Assembly: GCA_963668535.1 (NCBI GenBank)
Contig: OY764867.1
Location: 1,922,001-1,986,000, forward strand
DNA length: 64,000 nt
Source: F22 sp963668535
Lineage (GTDB): Bacteria > Bacteroidota > Bacteroidia > Bacteroidales > Bacteroidaceae
Reading direction: 5' to 3'
Shown here: in pieces, positions 22,707 to 31,808 of the stretch
Layout: every line of letters begins with the position of its first letter
Numbering within the stretch: position 1 is the stretch's first letter
Position numbers and translations under genes: made by a program
Notes under the pieces: model-generated
The model's database searches: none
The model's input: the letters and a program-made list of their open reading frames with translations, nothing else
Told to the model about the DNA's origin: nothing

Positions 22707-24965
22707 TTAAGTTATATCATTTTCTTTCTCGTCCGATTCTATATCGTTTAATTCTTCTTCGGGTTGTTCCTCCTCTTTATTGCTTTCCATTGCTTTTTCG
22801 TTTTGTTCGGAAGCAGTCAAACCTAGTTGACTAAATTTGTACATAAGGCGGTTGAACCAAGAATAAGGAGGGAGCATACCAGTAAACTGTTCTGTTTCAG
22901 AACGATGTGTTTTATTTAGAATGGCAAGTAAAGGAGTGTCTCCATTCAGTTCCTTTAATTCTCTCATATATAAATCATCTGTATTTTTCCAGGCTCTAGT
23001 AGCTCTAGCAACAAAAATATTTACATTAGAAATCGTAAGTAACTGATTTCTGATATTATACTGGCTAATATTAGGATGCTCAATAATTAGGATATTCTCA
23101 TTGCCTGGAGTATATATATCTTCTAATTTTTCAGCAAGAAGATATTCTTTTGATAAGGCATTAAAATCATTTTTCCAATTGAGATGTTTAACTGAAATAC
23201 CTAATCTTTCCCAGTATGTTTTAAGATATTCAGCAATGGTAGACTTTCCATCTTCTTGCTCAGTACTTACTAAGCCTAAAATATAAGGAGTGTTTGTTGG
23301 GCGATCATTGAAATACTGAAGAATGTGTGTGCTTAGTTGCTTAGCTGCAATTTCTCTGCACACTTCATTATATTTTCTTTTTCTGTAGTTTGAATTTCCA
23401 GGGAAAGCACAAATAATATCTAATCCTGTCAATCGTTTTGTTCTTATTACATCTCTGAGTGTACGGTCTAAAATTTCAATTAAGAAAAAGAAGATAATCA
23501 CTAGCATCAAGGTGATGATATAAGCAGTTATAACTAAGTTTTTTCTGCCTATTGATTTTGGTGTGAGTGGCAATGTCGGTGGGTTGAGTACGCGTATGGT
23601 AGCTGCAGTCATTTCAAGATTCTTTTTTCTTAAAACAGCTGCGTTATACGCCTTTAAAAACTCCATGTAATTGCTCTCTTTAAAATTGATATTTCTTTCT
23701 TTTCTTTTTAAAGTAGATCCAATTGGAGCAAATCGTATGTATTGATGTTCAATGCTATCTACTTTGAAATCAATTGATTTTTTCGCTTGTTCTGCTGCGA
23801 GTAATTGCAGTTTTATAGTGAGCCACTCTGTGATTACAGATTCTTGTGCTATACCATCTTTGGTGTGTTGAGCTTCCGCTAAATCATGAGTGAGGTTATA
23901 TAACTTTTTGTTAGTAACTAGGAGCTTTCTCTTATAATTCTCTAGTTTAATTGAGTCTTTGTTAATCCCTTTATTGTCGCTTCTTGACTGTGAGAATGGT
24001 TCTAGTTGAGATACTTTACTAGAGAGGTTTGATGATTCTGTAAGGAGTTGTATAAATTCTCTGTTTGATTTTATTTGATTAAGTTTACCTTGCATTTTTG
24101 CCTCAAGGAGATCCAATTTGCTTTTAGCAGTCTCTAAATCGATTTTATTATTCATGCGAGTAACATTCATGCTGGAGTTTAATAACGCCATGGCACGTGT
24201 TTCTTCACTGTAATTGATGATTTTATTCTTGACTTGGTAGTTTGTAAGAGAATCTTCTGCTACAGCAAGTTCTTGAGCTACTCTTGAAAATTCACCATAA
24301 AAAAATTGGATAACATTGTCCGTTTCTCCGTATCTAATGTCCTTGTATTCGTTTACAAATTCCTCAAGTAAAATTTCTAGAGTGTTATATACAATTGCTG
24401 CATCGTTGTTTTCGTAACTTAAATCTACGAGGTCTGTTCCTGGCACAGGGGTGATTACAATGTTTTTTAATGCATTATAACTATAATGAGGATGAAAATA
24501 ATTGAAAAGACCATATACAAAATTGTTTTTATCTTGTTTCTCATATTTGTATAGGTTCTTTACAGTTTGAGTTTCACTAGTCTTATCTATAATTGCCAAC
24601 AGGTCTTTGTGCCATTTGCATCGGTTGTAGATGTCGTTGTAAGAAGCCGCGCTACATACTTGAGTATCCTTGTCAGGAGAACCATATATCATGACACGCG
24701 CAAATAGTCGAAAAGATACTCTTTTTAAAGTACTTTTTGCTGACATAATTTTTAGCAAATTAGCTCTTTGTCTTTCAGACTCATCTTTTGTATTCCCGCT
24801 TAAATTGCTATTTATGACTCCAGTGTACACCGTACTTGTACAAGAATAATTTCCATGTGCACCATCGTATTTTTTATACACATAGTAAGCCATAAGCAAC
24901 GGACAAATGATTATCCAAAGTCTAATCCTGTAAAAAAAACGTAGGATGTATATTAAATTATCCAT
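22707..24965 (-). CDS. Wzc-like polysaccharide co-polymerase with degenerate kinase
   Basis: A chain-length regulator/export protein of the PCP family, 752 aa. It has two transmembrane segments (residues ~15-30: IRLWIIICPLLMAYYV; ~475-498: AYIITLMLVIIFFFLIEI), enclosing a long periplasmic region with coiled-coil character and the pre-TM2 proline-rich NPPTLPLTPKSIG. The cytosolic domain keeps a P-loop-like STEQEDGKST, but the expected Walker A' Asp is absent (VKHLNWKNDF in that place), the Walker B site reads ILIIEHP, and the C-terminal tail is acidic (ESNKEEEQPEEELNDIESDE) with no tyrosine cluster. Known BY-kinases need those features, so kinase activity is unlikely. It follows the TolC-like gene by 5 bp. 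Confidence 0.82.
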   Translation of the reverse strand: MDNLIYILRFFYRIRLWIIICPLLMAYYVYKKYDGAHGNYSCTSTVYTGVINSNLSGNTKDESERQRANLLKIMSAKSTLKRVSFRLFARVMIYGSPDKDTQVCSAASYNDIYNRCKWHKDLLAIIDKTSETQTVKNLYKYEKQDKNNFVYGLFNYFHPHYSYNALKNIVITPVPGTDLVDLSYENNDAAIVYNTLEILLEEFVNEYKDIRYGETDNVIQFFYGEFSRVAQELAVAEDSLTNYQVKNKIINYSEETRAMALLNSSMNVTRMNNKIDLETAKSKLDLLEAKMQGKLNQIKSNREFIQLLTESSNLSSKVSQLEPFSQSRSDNKGINKDSIKLENYKRKLLVTNKKLYNLTHDLAEAQHTKDGIAQESVITEWLTIKLQLLAAEQAKKSIDFKVDSIEHQYIRFAPIGSTLKRKERNINFKESNYMEFLKAYNAAVLRKKNLEMTAATIRVLNPPTLPLTPKSIGRKNLVITAYIITLMLVIIFFFLIEILDRTLRDVIRTKRLTGLDIICAFPGNSNYRKRKYNEVCREIAAKQLSTHILQYFNDRPTNTPYILGLVSTEQEDGKSTIAEYLKTYWERLGISVKHLNWKNDFNALSKEYLLAEKLEDIYTPGNENILIIEHPNISQYNIRNQLLTISNVNIFVARATRAWKNTDDLYMRELKELNGDTPLLAILNKTHRSETEQFTGMLPPYSWFNRLMYKFSQLGLTASEQNEKAMESNKEEEQPEEELNDIESDEKENDIT

Positions 24966-24970
24966 ATCTT

Positions 24971-25795
24971 TTATTTTTCTAAAATCTGAGTATGAGTTAG
25001 GATCTCTAACCTAATTAAATAGGTATTCAGTTCCGTTTTTGCATTTGCAAAACCCATTTTGGCGGCATTTTGCCTTTCTTTAGCTCTAGACATCGTGTTG
25101 GGATTGTTATTGCTACCAGCCATAAACTCTTGTTGAGCATATTCATAGTCAGCAGTAGCTAAAATTTCTGATTGAGCCAAGCTTCCTAGAGTATTCATCA
25201 GTGATTCGATTTTGTTATACAATTCCATCACTTGAAGTTTCTGATTTTGATATTCCTCTAAAAATGTGAGCTTTGAATTTTCTGTAGCTAACTTAGCTCG
25301 TTTTACTGTAGATCTGTAATCGATGATATTACCAATAGTTGTACCGACGCTAGCAGTCATCCCATATGATGTCGTGACTCCATTGGCTATACTTGTTGTC
25401 ACAGGCGTAGTCTCTGCAGTGCTTTGATTTTGAGAACCAAATTGCCCATATGCATAGGATGCACCAATAGATACCCAATTTAAAGGGGCACGTCTAGTTG
25501 AACTTAATGTGCTTTTTGACATTTTATATTCGTTTAAAGCCATCTTGTATTTAGGAGTGCTTTTCATATTCTCGAATAAGACACTTAGAGGTGGAAGCTT
25601 TAAGTCACTCGTCTTTTTTTCTTCAAGAATACTTGCATAATCTGTTTCACCTACTTTATCATCATCCAATAGTTTGCCGACTTGTTCTTGAGTCTGAGAA
25701 ACAGGAGTGTTTTGAGTTTGTGCACACAATAAATCAGGTGCGAAACAAACTACTATTATCATGAGAAATAGTTGAATAAATGATCTATTAGCCAT
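24971..25795 (-). CDS. Short TolC-family outer-membrane protein
   Basis: First gene of the exopolysaccharide operon, 274 aa. A signal peptide (SFIQLFLMIIVVCFAPDLLC, then AQ) is followed by an acidic segment and a TolC-like region: a helix (LFENMKSTPKYKMALNEYKM), a beta segment (NWVSIGASYAYGQFG ... YGMTASVGTTIGN) and two long helices (SKLTFLEEYQNQKLQVMELY; ATADYEYAQQEFMAG). TolC proteins normally have two such repeats and about 430-480 aa; only one repeat is present here, with a clean start and stop, so it may assemble as a higher oligomer or act differently. No Wza-type export protein is in the operon, so this may be the outer-membrane exit. A TATATTTG promoter lies 32 bp upstream. Confidence 0.75.
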   Translation of the reverse strand: MANRSFIQLFLMIIVVCFAPDLLCAQTQNTPVSQTQEQVGKLLDDDKVGETDYASILEEKKTSDLKLPPLSVLFENMKSTPKYKMALNEYKMSKSTLSSTRRAPLNWVSIGASYAYGQFGSQNQSTAETTPVTTSIANGVTTSYGMTASVGTTIGNIIDYRSTVKRAKLATENSKLTFLEEYQNQKLQVMELYNKIESLMNTLGSLAQSEILATADYEYAQQEFMAGSNNNPNTMSRAKERQNAAKMGFANAKTELNTYLIRLEILTHTQILEK

Positions 25796-25826
25796 ATTAA
25801 GAGTTTACTTTAACATATTTACGATG

Positions 25827-25834
25827 CAAATATA
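25827..25834 (-). promoter_or_regulatory. Promoter -7 element for the exopolysaccharide operon
   Basis: The minus strand reads TATATTTG (TAnnTTTG), 32 bp before the first gene's start at 25795. With gaps of 16 bp or less or overlaps between all seven genes, this single promoter could drive the whole 8.3-kb operon. Confidence 0.6.
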
Positions 25835-25983
25835 CAACAATTCTTTCATACAATGAGGGTATATCTTTTTTTTTGTCTACCTTTAATAAGATATCTGAAG
25901 TAAAAAAACGTTAATGTTTTGCACGCTTTTTATTTTGAGTACTTTTTTATTTCTTACTACTGGGCAAAAAGTAAAAAAACGAC

Positions 25984-25991
25984 TACCTTTG
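25984..25991 (+). promoter_or_regulatory. Promoter -7 element for dnaX
   Basis: TACCTTTG matches TAnnTTTG, 55 bp before the dnaX ATG at 26046. Confidence 0.6.
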
Positions 25992-26045
25992 TGATGTTTT
26001 TCAGTTTAAATCTGCAAGATTTGTTTATGTTTTAACTTACAGAAT

Positions 26046-27908
26046 ATGGAAGAGTCAAGATATATTGTTTCAGCACGTAAATATCGTCCAGCTACATTTG
26101 CATCTGTAGTAGGGCAAGGAGCACTTGTTACTACATTGAAAAATGCAATAGTGAGGAATAAGTTAGCACATGCTTACTTGTTTAGTGGACCACGTGGAGT
26201 GGGAAAAACTACTTGTGCGCGTATTTTTGCTAAAACAATTAATTGTACTCATCGTACTCCAGATGGAGAAGCGTGTAATCAATGTGATTCATGTAGGGCG
26301 TTTAATGAACAACGCTCACTGAATATTTATGAAATGGATGCTGCTTCTAATAATTCCGTAAATGACATTAAACAGTTGATTGAACAAGTGCAAATAATGC
26401 CTTCTTTGGGTAAGTATAAAGTGTACATTATTGATGAGGTACATATGCTTTCCTCTGCTGCATTCAATGCTTTCTTGAAAACGTTAGAAGAACCTCCTGC
26501 TCATGCTGTCTTTATTTTAGCTACCACTGAAAAACATAAATTATTGGCTACTATTTTGTCTCGATGTCAGATTTATGATTTCAATCGAATCACTCTGCAA
26601 GATATCGTGGCTCATCTTGAATACGTGGCTAAAAGTGAAGAGATTGCTTGTGAGTCGGAAGCGCTTCAGGTTATTGCCTTAAAAGCTGATGGGGGAATGC
26701 GTGATGCGCTTTCTATATTCGATCAGGTGGTGAGCTACTCAGGAGGTGCCTTAACTTATGCTAAAGTTATAGAAAATCTGCATGTCTTAGACTATGAGTA
26801 CTATTTTAGATTGGTTGATATGTTCTTGGCAGGTGATGTGCGCTCAAGTATGCTTATTGTCAATGAAATTCTTAATTATGGTTTTGATGGGCGTTTATTT
26901 CTCAATGGCTTAGCAGGCCATTTTAGGGATTTAATGGTTGCGGGGGATTCAAAAACAGGCGAATTGTTAGAAGTGGGAACTACTATTCGTCAACGTTATA
27001 TTGATCAAGGACGCACTACACATATAGCTTTCTTGTATAGAGCATTAGCTATCTGTGTACAAGCAGATTTGGATTATAGAGAAAGCAACAATAAGCGTTT
27101 GCTTGTGGAGATGGCTTTAATTAAACTGTGTCAGATAATGCAACCCACTATGTTACCTGATCCACTTGAGAAAAATTCTACAAAAATCCAACGTCCATTT
27201 GCTCAACAAGCTAATGAACAGACAGCCCAGTCTAAACAAATAAAGACGGTAAAAGAACGTGTAAGTAAACCGTCTATACAAGCTAGTGTGCCTAGTCAAA
27301 CTATATCATCTGTTGACACTAAAACTACAGAAAAGATAGAGAAAATTGCACCTGTGGGAAAACCAAAGGTATTGACTAAGCGTATGTCTTTGAGTGTTTC
27401 TAACGGAAAAAGTCATTCAAAAGTGAAAGACTCAGAATCTCGTGCTGAACAGGTGCATGAAGATGTCAATGAGCAAATCGTAAATCATTTGCCGCCAAAG
27501 ACGGAAGGTACAAGTGATAAGGTGCGAATAAGTGGTCGTGAAGAGTTTGTCTCTGAAGATAAAATTATCAAAGTCTGGAATAATCTTATTGAAACACTGC
27601 CTGAAAAATATAAAATTTTACGGGTTGTGTTTGAAGGGCGTCCCATTTCTCAGCTACATGGAAATGGGCACGAAGCGCTTGTGGAATTGTTGTCTGATGT
27701 AGATTTGCAACAAGCCAAACTGGCTTATCAATATATTGTAAACCGAATGCGTGATGAGTTGAATAGTTCTCAATTTGACGTCCACTTTTCAATAAAAAGT
27801 CTCAAGCCTCATGAACATAAACTAAATGGTGTTGAGCTATATAATCATATGGTAGATAAAAACGAAGCTGTGCGAGATTTACGTCGACTTTTTGATTTGC
27901 ATCTATAA
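26046..27908 (+). CDS. dnaX: DNA polymerase III subunit gamma/tau
   Basis: The clamp-loader ATPase of the replicative polymerase, 620 aa. AAA+ features: Walker A in YLFSGPRGVGKTTCARIFAK, a four-Cys zinc module (CTHRTPDGEACNQCDSC), Walker B in VYIIDEVHMLSSAAFNAFLK, and the arginine finger region ATILSRCQIYDFNRI. The region ~375-500 is low-complexity and charged; the C-terminus (residues ~505-620) would be the tau-specific part that contacts polymerase and helicase. I saw no convincing slippery heptamer followed by a stop, so a separate gamma product is not predicted. Confidence 0.95.
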   Translation: MEESRYIVSARKYRPATFASVVGQGALVTTLKNAIVRNKLAHAYLFSGPRGVGKTTCARIFAKTINCTHRTPDGEACNQCDSCRAFNEQRSLNIYEMDAASNNSVNDIKQLIEQVQIMPSLGKYKVYIIDEVHMLSSAAFNAFLKTLEEPPAHAVFILATTEKHKLLATILSRCQIYDFNRITLQDIVAHLEYVAKSEEIACESEALQVIALKADGGMRDALSIFDQVVSYSGGALTYAKVIENLHVLDYEYYFRLVDMFLAGDVRSSMLIVNEILNYGFDGRLFLNGLAGHFRDLMVAGDSKTGELLEVGTTIRQRYIDQGRTTHIAFLYRALAICVQADLDYRESNNKRLLVEMALIKLCQIMQPTMLPDPLEKNSTKIQRPFAQQANEQTAQSKQIKTVKERVSKPSIQASVPSQTISSVDTKTTEKIEKIAPVGKPKVLTKRMSLSVSNGKSHSKVKDSESRAEQVHEDVNEQIVNHLPPKTEGTSDKVRISGREEFVSEDKIIKVWNNLIETLPEKYKILRVVFEGRPISQLHGNGHEALVELLSDVDLQQAKLAYQYIVNRMRDELNSSQFDVHFSIKSLKPHEHKLNGVELYNHMVDKNEAVRDLRRLFDLHL

Positions 27909-28212
27909 TCTGTTTTAAATTATTTTGTTAAATGTCTTTCTGTTGTCTACTCATCAATTAGAGAAAAATTTCTTTGAAATGTTGAGTAAGCAAAGGATAC
28001 GTTGTGCAAATTATCTTTGTTTTTTCATACTGTTGTCTTTTTTTTCTTTCATTTTTTTTGCTATTCTAATATATTTATGTGTATATTTGTTTCCAAATAA
28101 TGTCTAGATAGTCCGATTATACACCTTGTCAGTGCTGAATTTGAATAGCAAAAGAGTATATGAAGGATTTTTTATATTTTGCGATAACATTAGATTACTA
28201 ATTTAAACTAGT
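27909..28212. other. Intergenic region upstream of the OmpA pair
   Basis: 304 bp without a convincing gene. Two TAnnTTTG matches are present on the plus strand: TATCTTTG at 28012-28019 and TATATTTG at 28082-28089. Either could drive the OmpA genes with a long leader (about 120-190 nt). A 60-codon hydrophobic frame at 27925-28107 is probably chance in this T-rich stretch. Confidence 0.5.
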
Positions 28213-29376
28213 ATGGATATGAAAAGAAATTTGTTGTTTATTGTTGTGTTTCTAGGGTGCTTTACTGCCTTGTCTGCACAGACAGTTGAAAACAAAGATG
28301 CCAAGTACAAAGTGGAAACGAATATGTTTAGAGACAATTGGTTTATTAGTGCTGGTATTGGTGGACAAATATTTGCAGGAGAAAATTATGGAACTGCCGA
28401 TTTTGTCGATATGATAAATCCCGCTGTTGATTTGAACGTCGGAAAATGGATTACACCTGGAGTGGGTATGCGGTTTGGGTATTATGGAGTTACGGCTACA
28501 TCTATTACTAAGGATCCTCAGATGTCTTGGGTGACAGGTGCTTATGATGCCACAAATTATGAAAGAAATTTTGATATCGGTGTTTTTCATGCTGATGTGA
28601 TGTTAGACCTTCTGAATATGATCAAAGGTTATCGTGCAGAACGTGTGTACTCGGTAGTCCCTTATTTTGGATTGGGATTGATGAGTGCTTGGGAGACGCC
28701 TTCTGAAACACAGTTGTGTGCTACAGCTGGTATTGTCAATACTTTCCGTATAAATGATCGATGGGACTTTAATTTGGAACTTCGTTCAGCAGTAACTAAT
28801 GACCGTTTTGATGGCCTTGAAGGAGGCAAAGGATTTGATTTGTTGTTAGGAGCCACAGTTGGTGTTACTTATCAGCTGCCTACAGTGGGATGGGGGAAGG
28901 CTAAACCAGAGATTGTTGGTGTAACCCGTGCCGAAATGGAGGACGTGCGTGATAGACTGAAAGATTCTCGTGCAAAGAATGGACAATTAAAGGATCGCCT
29001 AGCGACTTTGCAACGTAACCCTAATATTGAAGAACGTGTTATTATAGAAAAGAAATTGATTCCAACTATCTTTGTCTTTAAATTTAATTCATCTAAAATG
29101 AGTCGTTTGATGCGTGCTAATGTGGGACATTTAGCTACTGTGATTAAAGATGGAGATCCAAATAAAATGTATGTTATTACAGGTTATGCGGATAAAGAAA
29201 CAGGTAATCCAACTTGGAATATGAAACTGTCTGAAAAACGTGCTCACGCTGTTTATGATTGCCTTGTTAATGAGTTTGGAGTAGAAGCCTCTAAGCTTAA
29301 GGTTGCCTTCATGGGAGGGACAGATAATATGTTCTACAATAATCGTCGTTTGAATCGTTCTGTAATTGTTGAATAA
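28213..29376 (+). CDS. OmpA-family outer-membrane protein (Pgm7/Pgm6-like), first copy
   Basis: A porin/peptidoglycan tether of 387 aa. A signal peptide (RNLLFIVVFLGCFTALSAQ) is followed by an N-terminal beta barrel (~residues 25-235), a short coiled coil (MEDVRDRLKDSRAKNGQLKD), and a C-terminal OmpA domain with the peptidoglycan-binding pattern (YVITGYADKETGNPTWNMKL, SEKRAHAVYDCLVNEFGVEA, NNRRLNRSVIVE). It closely matches the layout of the tandem OmpA-like porins Pgm6/Pgm7 of Porphyromonas gingivalis, which form heterotrimers. ATG 28219 is an alternative start. The second copy follows after 52 bp. Confidence 0.9.
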   Translation: MDMKRNLLFIVVFLGCFTALSAQTVENKDAKYKVETNMFRDNWFISAGIGGQIFAGENYGTADFVDMINPAVDLNVGKWITPGVGMRFGYYGVTATSITKDPQMSWVTGAYDATNYERNFDIGVFHADVMLDLLNMIKGYRAERVYSVVPYFGLGLMSAWETPSETQLCATAGIVNTFRINDRWDFNLELRSAVTNDRFDGLEGGKGFDLLLGATVGVTYQLPTVGWGKAKPEIVGVTRAEMEDVRDRLKDSRAKNGQLKDRLATLQRNPNIEERVIIEKKLIPTIFVFKFNSSKMSRLMRANVGHLATVIKDGDPNKMYVITGYADKETGNPTWNMKLSEKRAHAVYDCLVNEFGVEASKLKVAFMGGTDNMFYNNRRLNRSVIVE

Positions 29377-29428
29377 ACAATGTGGATGATCGAGGAAATA
29401 ACCAGTAGCAATAAAAAAATGATATAAT

Positions 29429-30598
29429 ATGAAAAAGAGTTTGTTCCTTGTTGCGCTTTTATTGGGGGGGACTTCGCTTTCAGCGCAAACAGTAAAAGAT
29501 AAAGAGGCAGATCATAAAGTGGAAACAAATATGTTTCGTGATAATTGGTTTGTAAGTGTAGGGTTTGGTGCTCAATTTTTGGATTCTGACTTGGATAATA
29601 AGTTAGACTTCTTTGATCGAATATCTCCTGCTTTTGATATTAGCCTAGGAAAATGGTTTACTCCAGGTTTTGGGGTGCGTCTTGGATATTACGGCTATAA
29701 GCTTGAAGGAGTTACCGATCTCTCTTATAGTTCTGCTATTACTACAGATTTAGGTGATGGCTATTACAAGGAAAAGTATGATATTGGCGTTTTTCATGTT
29801 GATGCCATGTTTAATGTTTTCAATTTGATTAAAGGATATAAGGCAGATCGTTGCTATTCTTTGATTCCATATGTTGGAACAGGTTGGGCACGTTGCTTTA
29901 ACTATGGAGAAGAAGATGAGCAAAGTTTCAGATTTGGTGTTATTAACAAATTTAGATTAAATGATGCTTGGGATATCAATATTGAACCACGTGTTGATAT
30001 GGTACACGATCGCTTTGATGAATTAGAGTACAATTCTGCTTCTGAAACTGATGTTATATTCGGTTTGACGGTAGGAGTGACTTATAATTTTCCATCAAGA
30101 GGTTGGCAGAGACGTTCTGTAGTGCCATCAGGAATTAGCGATGCAGAAATGCAATCTGTACGTGATCAGTTGGAGGTTTCTCGTGCACAGAATGCAAAAA
30201 TTAAAGAACAGATCGCAGTGTTAGAACACTCTTCAAAGATTGTTGAAAGAATCGAGAAAGAGCAAATAATTGCCCCAACTTTATTTATTTTCCCAATCAA
30301 TTCACCTAAGTTGACTCGAGCTATGAAGACTAACGCAAGTTATTTAGCTAAACAAATTAAAGATGGTGATTCGGATGCTGTATATCTTATTACGGGGTAT
30401 GCAGATAGATGGACAGGAAATGATTCTATCAATGAACGACTGTCTAGTCAACGTGCGCAAGCAATGTATGATTTCTTGGTCAATGAATATGGTGTAAATC
30501 CAGATCAGTTAAAAATGACTCACAAGGGTGGGGTAGAAAATATGTACTATAATGATCGTCGATTAAGTCGTGCAGTTATTGTAGAAGTGATAAAATAA
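29429..30598 (+). CDS. OmpA-family outer-membrane protein (Pgm6/Pgm7-like), second copy
   Basis: A paralogue of the preceding gene, 389 aa, with the same order: signal peptide (SLFLVALLLGGTSLSAQ), the shared mature N-terminus (KVETNMFRDNWF), barrel, coiled coil (AEMQSVRDQLEVSRAQNAKI) and OmpA domain (YLITGYADRWTGNDSINERL; NDRRLSRAVIVEV). The two copies have clearly diverged in the barrel loops but keep the same skeleton, so this is an old duplication. A G7 run in the signal-peptide codons (29464-29470) is noted in the findings. A strong hairpin terminator follows. Confidence 0.9.
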   Translation: MKKSLFLVALLLGGTSLSAQTVKDKEADHKVETNMFRDNWFVSVGFGAQFLDSDLDNKLDFFDRISPAFDISLGKWFTPGFGVRLGYYGYKLEGVTDLSYSSAITTDLGDGYYKEKYDIGVFHVDAMFNVFNLIKGYKADRCYSLIPYVGTGWARCFNYGEEDEQSFRFGVINKFRLNDAWDINIEPRVDMVHDRFDELEYNSASETDVIFGLTVGVTYNFPSRGWQRRSVVPSGISDAEMQSVRDQLEVSRAQNAKIKEQIAVLEHSSKIVERIEKEQIIAPTLFIFPINSPKLTRAMKTNASYLAKQIKDGDSDAVYLITGYADRWTGNDSINERLSSQRAQAMYDFLVNEYGVNPDQLKMTHKGGVENMYYNDRRLSRAVIVEVIK

Positions 30599-30620
30599 AA
30601 TATTGTAGTTCTAATATTTA

Positions 30621-30659
30621 AATATGGTGTGTCAAAAATTATTTTTGACACACCATATT
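30621..30659. terminator. Terminator after the OmpA pair
   Basis: A near-perfect palindrome: arms 30621-30639 and 30641-30659 are exact reverse complements (AATATGGTGTGTCAAAAAT) around a single T. A short T run follows on the plus strand. It ends the OmpA operon. The next 150 bp up to the nadK stop hold nothing I recognise. Confidence 0.85.
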
Positions 30660-30810
30660 ATTTTGATATACCTATTTATATTGGATTGAGTGATGAAATA
30701 GAATTATAAATTCACTTGTTTTTTTACTGTCACCGTCTTATGATTCGTATTGTCTTGAATTGTTTACTAGCTAGGCTTTACGATACTTGTTTGATTTGTG
30801 TACCGACTGA

Positions 30811-31695
30811 TTACCTCTTATCTACTCCCCACATCATCTTCTGTCTAAGTGTGTCGAAGAAATTACGGTCTTTTCTACGAGCTATTTGGACTGTGAAAGG
30901 AGCCTGGCATATTGTTATTTTTGTGCCTTGTGGAATGCTTTCACTTCTTCCATCTATAGCAACTAAGAAATGATGTGAACGACTTGTGACATCCAGCGTT
31001 ATAGACCAATCGTCACGCATAACCATGGGACGCATAGTTAGACTATGTGGAGCTACAGGTGTAAGAGTTATGACTCCTGATTGAGGAGCAATAATAGGTC
31101 CACCCACACTTAATGAGTAAGCTGTACTTCCAGTAGGAGTGGCTATTATGAGGCCATCTGCTTGATAGGTGACTAACTCCTGATTATTGATTTTGGTTTT
31201 TATGGCTATCATTGAAGAGGAATCATGCTTGAGGATAGCAATTTCATTGAGTGCATACGGATGCTGTTTAAGTTGATATCCATGTGTTTTAATTTCAAGT
31301 AAATTCCTTTCTTCTATCTGTATGTTTCCACCTAAAATTTGGACTAGTTGTTCATCCATGTCATCGGTTCCGACGTCGGCTAGAAAACCTAATCGTCCTG
31401 TATTGATGCCAAGAATAGGAATGGCATTTTCTTGAACAGCATTGGCTGCTTTTAAAAATGTGCCGTCGCCACCTATACTGATCAGTAAGTCTGCATGAAA
31501 GTCTTTTTGGGAAAGTTCATCCATAGAATAGGTTGTAATATCCCATTTCTTTACATCCAAAACCGTTTTCAAAAAATTGTAGAAAGACTCCTCTACTAGA
31601 ATTGTTATCTGTAGAGTAGTAAGGATGTCAAATAGTCTTGCCGAATGTATTGATTTTTCGGGCTGATGACAATTGCCAAAAAGAGCTATATTCAT
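30811..31695 (-). CDS. nadK: NAD kinase
   Basis: Phosphorylates NAD to NADP; cytosolic, 294 aa. The signature GGDGT is present (LLISIGGDGTFLKAANAV), as is NTGRLGFLADV, the NE pair (YALNEIAI) and the YQADGLIIATPTGSTAYSLS segment forming the active site. MTLTPVAPH-like and TMRPMVMRDD motifs follow. The gene is divergent from pdxJ; 113 bp separate the two starts. No clear TAnnTTTG element was seen on its side. Confidence 0.95.
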   Translation of the reverse strand: MNIALFGNCHQPEKSIHSARLFDILTTLQITILVEESFYNFLKTVLDVKKWDITTYSMDELSQKDFHADLLISIGGDGTFLKAANAVQENAIPILGINTGRLGFLADVGTDDMDEQLVQILGGNIQIEERNLLEIKTHGYQLKQHPYALNEIAILKHDSSSMIAIKTKINNQELVTYQADGLIIATPTGSTAYSLSVGGPIIAPQSGVITLTPVAPHSLTMRPMVMRDDWSITLDVTSRSHHFLVAIDGRSESIPQGTKITICQAPFTVQIARRKDRNFFDTLRQKMMWGVDKR

Positions 31696-31770
31696 AATCT
31701 TTAATTATTTATCAACTACAAAAATGCACTTTTTTCTTTGGAATCCTGCATTATCACCCGATAAATTTCG

Positions 31771-31778
31771 TACTTTTG
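31771..31778 (+). promoter_or_regulatory. Promoter -7 element for pdxJ-exbBD-tonB
   Basis: TACTTTTG matches TAnnTTTG, 38 bp before the pdxJ ATG. An unusually strong Shine-Dalgarno AGGAGG follows at 31798-31803, five bases before the ATG; most genes in the window have none. Confidence 0.6.
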
Positions 31779-31808
31779 TTCGATATAAACTAAGAATAGG
31801 AGGATTAT

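Noticed and set aside
26046..27908. Programmed frameshift giving DnaX gamma
   Set aside because: Only AAAAA runs are present, in positions that do not form an X XXY YYZ heptamer followed closely by a stop in another frame.
27925..28107. 60-codon hydrophobic frame
   Set aside because: T-rich sequence yields hydrophobic frames by chance; no ribosome-binding site or conserved feature supports it, and it overlaps likely promoters of the OmpA genes.
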